A DNA stretch of 11,846 nt from Rhodospirillaceae bacterium (lineage in GTDB: Bacteria > Pseudomonadota > Alphaproteobacteria > UBA8366 > GCA-2717185), in contig JAPPPC010000734.1 of the NCBI GenBank assembly GCA_028817685.1, positions 1 to 11,846 of the forward strand, given 5' to 3'. Positions 6,909 through 11,846 of this stretch are shown here, one piece after another (the stretch's first letter is position 1; each line of letters starts with the position of its first letter). The position numbers and the translations under genes are program-made. The notes under the pieces were generated by a model that was not told the origin of the DNA, ran no database searches, and was given only the letters and a program-made list of their open reading frames with translations.

Positions 6909-7805
6909 ATGGCGCTGGAACTCCGCCCGCTCAGCGACGCGATCGGCGCCGAGGTGCTGGGCGTCGACCTGGCCGCGCCACTGGGCGACGGGGTCATTGC
7001 CGATATCCGCGCGGCGTGGCTCGACCACAATATCCTGCTCTTCCGCGATGTGGATTGGACGCCGGCGCAGCATGTCGCCTTTACCCGCCGCCTCGGCGAG
7101 CTGCACATCATGCCGGGCCTCGCGCATGAGACCTCGACGAACCATCCGGACCATCCGGAGATCATGGTCGTCTCCAACGTCAAGCGAAACGGCGTACCGA
7201 TCGGGCTGCGGCGCGCCGGATGGGGCTGGCACAGCGACGGCGAGGACAAGCGGTTGCCCAATATGGGCTCGCTGCTGCACGCGCTGAAGGTGCCGCCGGG
7301 CCGGGGCGACACCGCCTTTGCCAACACCACCAAGGCCTATGACGCGCTCGACCCGGCGGTGCGCGCGCGGATCGAAGGCAAGCTGGGCCGCTTCAGCCGC
7401 GTGGAGCGGCACAATCACAACTATCCGGACCTGCCGCCGCTGACCGAGGCGGAAAAGGCCGGCCGGCCCGACGTGTGGCACCCGGTCACGCGCACCCATC
7501 CGGAAACCGGACGCACGGCGCTGTTCATCGGCCGCTGGGCGGTGGAGATCGAGGGTATCCCCAAGGCAGAAGGCGAAGCCCTCATCGAGGACCTGACCCA
7601 GCATGCGGTGCAACCGGAATTCACCTACACCCACCGCTGGCGCAAAGGCGACGCCATCCTGTGGGACAACCGCTGCACCCAGCACTGCGCCCTGCCCTTC
7701 GACGACGACGCGTATGAGCGGCACATGCAGCGCACGACCCTGGAGGGCGACACGCCCTTCTACGAAGCGCCGGGCGGGGCGCGCATCGAAAGCTACGTGC
7801 CTTAG
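6909..7805 (+). CDS. TauD/TfdA-family 2OG/Fe(II) dioxygenase 2
   Basis: A 298-residue TauD-like enzyme. It starts MALELRPLSDAIGAEVLGVD, the usual TauD N-terminal strand pair. The iron motif is in GWGWHSDGED (H108, D110), the distal histidine in WDNRCTQHCA (H259), and the probable 2OG arginine is R275 in MQRTTLEGD. A strong ribosome-binding site (AAAGGAG) precedes the ATG, which lies 17 nt after the selenoprotein stop, so the two are almost certainly co-transcribed. It is the most divergent of the three classical TauD paralogues here: the stretch after the iron motif (LPNMGSLLHALKVPPGRGDT) and the C-terminal tail (about 282-298) differ from the others. Its stop overlaps the stop of the convergent enolase-superfamily gene by 4 nt. 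Substrate unknown. Confidence 0.93.
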   Translation: MALELRPLSDAIGAEVLGVDLAAPLGDGVIADIRAAWLDHNILLFRDVDWTPAQHVAFTRRLGELHIMPGLAHETSTNHPDHPEIMVVSNVKRNGVPIGLRRAGWGWHSDGEDKRLPNMGSLLHALKVPPGRGDTAFANTTKAYDALDPAVRARIEGKLGRFSRVERHNHNYPDLPPLTEAEKAGRPDVWHPVTRTHPETGRTALFIGRWAVEIEGIPKAEGEALIEDLTQHAVQPEFTYTHRWRKGDAILWDNRCTQHCALPFDDDAYERHMQRTTLEGDTPFYEAPGGARIESYVP

Positions 7806-8938
7806 ATCGGCACCCGCTCCCCGTATTTCGCGACCGCATCCTCTGACAAGGTCAGGCCGAGGCCCGGGGCGTCGTTCAGGGTGACCCAGCCGTCGGCGAT
7901 CTTGGGCGGGTTCTCGAACAGTTCGGCCTGCAGCGGGTCGCGTTCCGGGTCGGTGAAGCTTTCGACGAAGCAGCCGGCCGGGGTCGACGCCACGAGCTGG
8001 GCGTGAATGAAACAGTCATGGTGCGGCGTCACCTGGACGTGGTTGAGCTCGCACAGGGCGGCCATCTTGCGGCCCTCGGTGAAGCCGCCGAACATGGTGC
8101 AGTCGAACTGCAGGATCGAGATCGCCTGCTCCTCCAACAGCGACCGGCAGCCATAGCTGGTCAGTTCGCTCTCGCCGGCCGACAACGGGATGCGGGTGCG
8201 CTGCGACAGGAGTTTGAGTTCCCGGCGGTCGTCATGCCAGCGCACCGGCTCCTCCAGCCACAGCGGGTTGAGCGGCTCCAGCAATTGCGCCGCCTCGATC
8301 GCCGTCTCCAGATCCCAGGCGCGGTTGACGTCGATCATCAGATGCTTGTCGTCGCCGATCACCTCGCGGACCAGCGCCATGCGCTCCATATCCTCGGCCA
8401 GGCTGACGCCGCCGACCTTGCCCTTGAAGCCGGTATGGCCCTGCGCCTTCAGCGCCTCCATCTCGTCGCGCAGCTCGGCCAGATCCTTGCCGTCGCGGTA
8501 ATAGGCACAGGTCACGTAGCAGGGAATCTTGTCGCGATAGCCGCCGAACAGCTTGTAGAGCGGCAGCCCGGCGATCTTGCCAATGATGTCCCAGCAGGCG
8601 AGATCGACCGCGGCCGAAATGCGGATCAGGGATTCGCGCCCCCAGCCCTTCTCATGCGCCAGCCGCTGCGCGGTCAGGCCGAACAGCTTCTCGTACAGCC
8701 GCTCCGGCGCCGTCGCATCCTCGCCCAGGATCTGCTCACCGATGCCGCTCTTGAACGCACTGACCGGCGCCTCGATGCCGGAATAGCAGGTCGCCAGCCC
8801 GAACCCCTCGACCCCGTCCTCGGTGCGCAGCCGCACCAGGATCTCGTTCGCCGTCGGCACGATGAAATGACTGACCCAGTGTGGACGCCCGCCGTCCGGC
8901 CCGCGCAAAACGTAGACGTCGAGATTGGTGATTTTCAT
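7802..8938 (-). CDS. Mandelate racemase/muconate lactonizing enzyme (enolase superfamily)
   Basis: A 378-residue enzyme with the enolase-superfamily layout: an N-terminal capping domain (about 1-130) and a beta/alpha barrel. These Mg-dependent enzymes abstract the proton next to a carboxylate, giving racemisation, dehydration or cycloisomerisation. The expected metal ligands are D203 (MIDVN), E229 (WLEEP) and E256 (SAGES). A KGK motif (K172, K174) ends the second barrel strand. D279 (LQFDC) and the histidine in TPHHDC (306/307) look like the His-Asp dyad, so the mandelate-racemase subgroup (acid-sugar dehydratase or racemase) fits best. No ribosome-binding site is visible before the ATG at 8938-8936. 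It starts 10 nt after the stop of the small membrane-protein gene, so translation may depend on coupling to it. Confidence 0.92.
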   Translation of the reverse strand: MKITNLDVYVLRGPDGGRPHWVSHFIVPTANEILVRLRTEDGVEGFGLATCYSGIEAPVSAFKSGIGEQILGEDATAPERLYEKLFGLTAQRLAHEKGWGRESLIRISAAVDLACWDIIGKIAGLPLYKLFGGYRDKIPCYVTCAYYRDGKDLAELRDEMEALKAQGHTGFKGKVGGVSLAEDMERMALVREVIGDDKHLMIDVNRAWDLETAIEAAQLLEPLNPLWLEEPVRWHDDRRELKLLSQRTRIPLSAGESELTSYGCRSLLEEQAISILQFDCTMFGGFTEGRKMAALCELNHVQVTPHHDCFIHAQLVASTPAGCFVESFTDPERDPLQAELFENPPKIADGWVTLNDAPGLGLTLSEDAVAKYGERVPI

Positions 8939-8948
8939 GGAGCGAAAC

Positions 8949-9323
8949 TCAGTTATTGAGAAACAGGTCGGACAAGTACAAACGCAAAATTAGGAGTGAC
9001 GGCACGCCAAAGAAAAAAACGATGCCAGCTTTTGTAAATACAATTTGGTCGTCGATTGAAAGTTTTTGTTTGGGTGGAAACGGCATACCGCTGCGGAACC
9101 ATTCGACAAAGGCGACCATCGTATAAGGCATCATGAAAATGCTAAGAATAAACAGGCTTACATACCAAACTTCCGGCCAAATTCTCGGCATTTCCAACAT
9201 GGTTGCGTAGAAAATTATCGTTACGAGGAGGCTGGTCGCAATTGGTCTTTTCCGAATGTGCTTGAGAGCCCATAGCCGCAGCGGCTCGTAAAGTAAATTA
9301 TATGCAGTCGAGATGAAGTACAC
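8949..9323 (-). CDS. Small A+T-rich membrane protein, unknown function
   Basis: I do not recognise this 124-residue protein. It has three strongly hydrophobic segments, about 29-46 (ATSLLVTIIFYATM), 53-76 (WYVSLFILSIFMMPYTMVAF) and 97-118 (AGIVFFFGVPSLLILRLYL). The positively charged loop before the first (KHIRKRP) suggests a cytoplasmic N-terminus. It starts with GTG at 9323 and has no clear ribosome-binding site, so the start is uncertain. Two 60-base lines inside it count to about 40% G+C, against roughly 63-75% in lines of the GMC gene, and its codons are A/T-rich at third positions. That marks it as a recent arrival or a gene under different pressure. It sits between dioxygenase 3 (38 nt upstream) and the enolase-superfamily gene (10 nt downstream). 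Confidence 0.6.
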   Translation of the reverse strand: MYFISTAYNLLYEPLRLWALKHIRKRPIATSLLVTIIFYATMLEMPRIWPEVWYVSLFILSIFMMPYTMVAFVEWFRSGMPFPPKQKLSIDDQIVFTKAGIVFFFGVPSLLILRLYLSDLFLNN

Positions 9324-9361
9324 GGATTACACGCCCGGACGTAAACTAATAACCGCCCTAA

Positions 9362-10204
9362 TTAAACCGGCCGATCCCCCTGCAGCATAACGCGATAGAG
9401 GTAGCGTGTCTGGGTCTCGTGGTCGTAGTCCCCGTTGGCCTTGTGTAAGAGGCAGCGATTGTCCCACATGACCAAATCGCCCGGCTGCCATTTGTGGCGG
9501 TACTGGAAGCGTTCCTCGGTCGCATGGCTCAGCAGTTCGTTCAAGAGGTCGAGCGCGTCGGCCTCTGCCATCCCCTCGATCGCGTCGATGCGGATCGGAT
9601 TGATGTAGATCGATTTGCGGCCGCTCTCCGGGTGGGTGCGGACGATCGGGTGATAGACCGCGTCGGGCACCTTCTGCTTCGCCGCGTCGGTCAGCCCCAT
9701 CAGCTTCCGGGCACTGTGCTTGCTCTGATAGACATGCATCGCCTTCAAATCGGCGATGCGGTCCTTGGTCGCGTCCGGCAGCGCCTCATAAGCGGCCGCC
9801 ATATTGACATATTGCGTGTCGCCGCCGCTGTCCGGCAGTTCGATCGCCAGCAGCAGGGTCGCCTTGGGCGGTGTCTCGGAATTGGAATGGTCGGTGTGAT
9901 AGCCGGCGCCGGGGATGTAGCGCGTCCCGTCCGGATAGCGGTCCTTGTTCGACAGGTAGTGTATCTCCGGGCAGTCCGGCAGGGCGAAGCGCGTGTTGTG
10001 CTGCGGGAAGATCTCGCCGAAGTTCTGTACGCCGTCGCGCAATTCCACCGCGCTCAGCGTCTGATCGCGGATCACCAGCACCGAATGCTCGACGAAGGCC
10101 CGGTTCAGCCTCTCCTTGCTGTCCGCGTCGAGCGGTTGCGACAGATCGACCCCGCGCGCCTCGATACCGGTATGTTCCGACAGCGGCGACAATTCCAACG
10201 CCAT
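9362..10204 (-). CDS. TauD/TfdA-family 2OG/Fe(II) dioxygenase 3
   Basis: A 280-residue classical TauD-like enzyme starting MALELSPLSEHTGIEARGVD. The iron motif is in GYHTDHSNSE (H103, D105), the distal histidine in WDNRCLLHKANGDYD (H254), and the probable 2OG arginine is R271 (YRVMLQGD). ELPDSGGDTQY (about 122-132) is the usual following strand. It is clearly the closest relative in the window of dioxygenase 1: both have RTHPxSGRxSxYINPxRID, then ERFQYRH or PRFQYRH, then a WDNRC ending. A G-rich ribosome-binding site (TAGGGGAT) overlaps the end of dioxygenase 4, whose stop is only 5 nt upstream, so the two are one transcription unit and may act in sequence or as partners. Confidence 0.93.
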   Translation of the reverse strand: MALELSPLSEHTGIEARGVDLSQPLDADSKERLNRAFVEHSVLVIRDQTLSAVELRDGVQNFGEIFPQHNTRFALPDCPEIHYLSNKDRYPDGTRYIPGAGYHTDHSNSETPPKATLLLAIELPDSGGDTQYVNMAAAYEALPDATKDRIADLKAMHVYQSKHSARKLMGLTDAAKQKVPDAVYHPIVRTHPESGRKSIYINPIRIDAIEGMAEADALDLLNELLSHATEERFQYRHKWQPGDLVMWDNRCLLHKANGDYDHETQTRYLYRVMLQGDRPV

Positions 10205-10209
10205 ATCCC

Positions 10210-11181
10210 CTACCCCATGTAGAACGGCCGGCCCGCATCACGCAGCCACATACGCACCAGATGCCGGCGGCGCTCGGGCTCCGGCCAGTCGCGGAAGGCG
10301 GTGCGGCGGTGGGCAAGCCGCCTGTTGTTGACGATCTGGATCTGGCCGCGCGCGAAGGTGAAATCCTTGCCGAGGCCGGTCCGTTCCGAGACGCGCTGCA
10401 GCGCCTGGATCGCCTCGCGGGTCTCGTCATCCATTTCGATGCCGCGCATCTCATAACCATGTTCGACCCGGCGCGGGTTGAAATAGGCGGTGATGCGGTC
10501 GCCGTCGGATTCGAAGACCGGCTTGTGCGACCAGCGCTGGTCGTCCGGTGCGTGCTCCCCCTGGCGGTCGTAATAGAAGGGCTGATACAGCCGCGGCAGC
10601 AGGTCGGGTGCCTCTTCGAGCAGCAGATTGTAGACGGTCTCCAGGCTGATCAGGCCGCTCATCCCGCCCTTCTTCGCCGTCTGCAGGCAGAGCAGCCCGA
10701 CGAAGTCCGGCGGCAGGTTGAAGGTGTTGTCGCAATGATAGCTTTGCCCGCCATTGGTCTTGGACGACCGGATGCCACTACCCGCGGTCGATTTCTTGCC
10801 CGTGTCCAGCACGTCATAGACCATCGTGCCGGTCCAGGCCTGCGCCACCGGCCGACCGGTCATGGACATCAGCAGCCAATAGAGCTTCTTGGAGATATCT
10901 TGGTCGAGACGGTCGACGGGCAACCGGTCTACCACCGCGAAACCGATGCCGTGTTCCAGCTGCTCGCGGACACTTGCCATCGTCGCCTGGCAGGCCGGCA
11001 TATCCACATCGCTGACCTTCAGGGCTTCGATCGGCAGCGGATTGGCCGCCAGTTCTTCGGCTGTGCGGTCGATCTCCGCCCGGCAGGCCGCGTCGAGTTC
11101 GACGAGCCCGTCATTGTCCAACAGGGTGTCGGCCCGCCATGTCGCCGGGCTGTCGATGGGGACTTCCCGCATCGCTGTCAT
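10210..11181 (-). CDS. Divergent TauD-like 2OG/Fe(II) dioxygenase 4
   Basis: A 323-residue TauD/clavaminate-synthase-like oxygenase, not closely related to the other three. An N-terminal extension of about 75 residues precedes EHGIGFAVVDRLPVDRL. The iron motif is in QSYHCDNTFN (H149, D151, with Cys between them). The distal histidine is probably H291 in NNRRLAHRRTAF, and the 2OG arginine lies in RHLVRMWLRD (R310 or R314). The HxD and the NNRxxxHxRxxF block match the TauD-related subgroup that hydroxylates amino-acid-like or alkyl substrates; the substrate here is unknown. The start is taken as the ATG at 11181, with GGGATGAG just before it; another ATG lies three codons in. It follows the TauE/SafE-type permease gene by 50 nt. 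Confidence 0.9.
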   Translation of the reverse strand: MTAMREVPIDSPATWRADTLLDNDGLVELDAACRAEIDRTAEELAANPLPIEALKVSDVDMPACQATMASVREQLEHGIGFAVVDRLPVDRLDQDISKKLYWLLMSMTGRPVAQAWTGTMVYDVLDTGKKSTAGSGIRSSKTNGGQSYHCDNTFNLPPDFVGLLCLQTAKKGGMSGLISLETVYNLLLEEAPDLLPRLYQPFYYDRQGEHAPDDQRWSHKPVFESDGDRITAYFNPRRVEHGYEMRGIEMDDETREAIQALQRVSERTGLGKDFTFARGQIQIVNNRRLAHRRTAFRDWPEPERRRHLVRMWLRDAGRPFYMG

Positions 11182-11231
11182 CGCTCATCCCAACCGTCTG
11201 ATTGCGCGTTACCGAAATAATAGAACCGGGT

Positions 11232-11846
11232 TCAGAAAAACACGACCCCGACCACCGAACCGGCGATCAGGATACCCAGCACCGTGCGCCGGAAGAGCAG
11301 CTCGTCGATCCCGCGGACCAGACGACTGCCCGCATAGATCGCGCCGAAATAGAACGGCATCAGGGTGAGCGCGCGCCACAGCTCCACCTCGGTCACAGCC
11401 CCGCCGAAAACCAAGGTCGCGACGAGCACCAGCCCGCTGAAGAAACTCCACAGGATAATGTTGGCGCGGCTGTTCTGGGCGCTGTCCGGCCCGGCATAGA
11501 GAAACAGGGGCGCGATCGCGCCGATATAGGCGGCGCTCAGAAAACCGCCGCTCAGGACACCCACACCGGTCAGCGCCGCAGGCCCCAGCGGCTTCGCGTA
11601 CCGCCACCCGAACAGCATCGCCGTTGCCACGCCGATGACCGCAATGATGATGAAATTCTTCATGATCGCCGGATCGGCGACCAGCAGCAGATAACTGCCA
11701 AAGGGCATGCAGGCGAGCGTGCCGAGAATAAGTGGGACGCTAACCCGCCGTGAGCCCCGTCGCAGCGCCTCTGGCACCAGAACCACGACGCCGGCCATGT
11801 CGACCAGCAAGATGGTAACGACGGCAGTCACCGGCCCGAACAGAAT
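11232..11846 (-). CDS. TauE/SafE-family permease, N-terminus beyond the window
   Basis: A 204-residue C-terminal portion of a polytopic inner-membrane protein. The frame stays open to the window edge (ILFGPVTAVVTILLVDMAGV continues upstream of a GTG at 11831), so the true start lies outside; family members are about 250 residues. At least six hydrophobic segments are visible, including PLILGTLACMPFGSYLLLV, NFIIIAVIGVATAMLFG, LTGVGVLSGGFLSAAYIGAI and TVLGILIAGSVVGVVFF at the end. The GVLSGGFLSAAYIGAIAP stretch matches the second repeat of TauE/SafE permeases (DUF81), which are thought to export sulfite, sulfonates or other small anions. Its place upstream of two TauD-like genes on the same strand hints at removal of an anion released by their reactions, as TauE is proposed to do in taurine use. 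That is inference, since the family also has other substrates. Confidence 0.85.
   Translation of the reverse strand: MLFGPVTAVVTILLVDMAGVVVLVPEALRRGSRRVSVPLILGTLACMPFGSYLLLVADPAIMKNFIIIAVIGVATAMLFGWRYAKPLGPAALTGVGVLSGGFLSAAYIGAIAPLFLYAGPDSAQNSRANIILWSFFSGLVLVATLVFGGAVTEVELWRALTLMPFYFGAIYAGSRLVRGIDELLFRRTVLGILIAGSVVGVVFF

Noticed and set aside
1..11846. CRISPR arrays, tRNA or rRNA genes, insertion sequences or phage genes
   Set aside because: I looked for direct repeats with spacers, cloverleaf-like stretches, transposase motifs and terminal inverted repeats and saw none.

Overview
The window reads as a high-GC proteobacterial chromosome segment, most likely from an alphaproteobacterium. The grounds are slyX, IclR regulation, and dense runs of GMC, TauD, enolase-superfamily and TauE genes. 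This is recognition by eye, not a database result. It is packed with catabolic genes and holds no rRNA, tRNA, CRISPR array or transposase that I can see.

Left block (1-2300, minus strand): an acyl-CoA dehydrogenase family gene that is frameshifted at a run of seven C, then a PhyH-type 2-oxoglutarate (2OG)/Fe(II) dioxygenase, then the first 68 codons of a short-chain dehydrogenase that leaves the window. The last two genes overlap by ATGA. Divergent from them is an IclR-family regulator (2434-3186). The A+T-rich gap between carries a perfect 17-bp palindrome lying between the -35 and -10 of the likely dehydrogenase promoter. slyX (minus) follows, convergent with the regulator.

Central block (3528-7805, plus strand): GMC oxidoreductase, TauD-family dioxygenase 1, a glycine/sarcosine/betaine/D-proline reductase B-like protein, and TauD-family dioxygenase 2. 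The reductase-like gene is the highlight. Two half-length open frames (6076-6564 and 6583-6891) lie in the same frame and are separated only by one TGA at 6562-6564. Family-like sequence runs straight through it, and an 8-bp perfect hairpin with a GUG loop begins 10 nt after the TGA. I read it as a 271-residue selenoprotein with Sec at 163 and a bacterial SECIS-like element.

Right block (7802-11846, minus strand): reading with transcription, a TauE/SafE-type permease entering from the right edge, a divergent TauD-like dioxygenase (4), a classical TauD-like dioxygenase (3), a small A+T-rich three-helix membrane protein of unknown function, and a mandelate-racemase-type enolase-superfamily enzyme.

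Together the window holds five 2OG/Fe(II) oxygenases of two families, an FAD alcohol dehydrogenase, a racemase/dehydratase, an acyl-CoA dehydrogenase remnant, a permease and a predicted selenoenzyme. This looks like a catabolic island in an oxygen-using bacterium for an organic compound, possibly one with C-N or C-S bonds. The substrate cannot be read from the sequence. The selenoprotein among oxygenases, without the usual Stickland reductase partners nearby, is the most unusual element.
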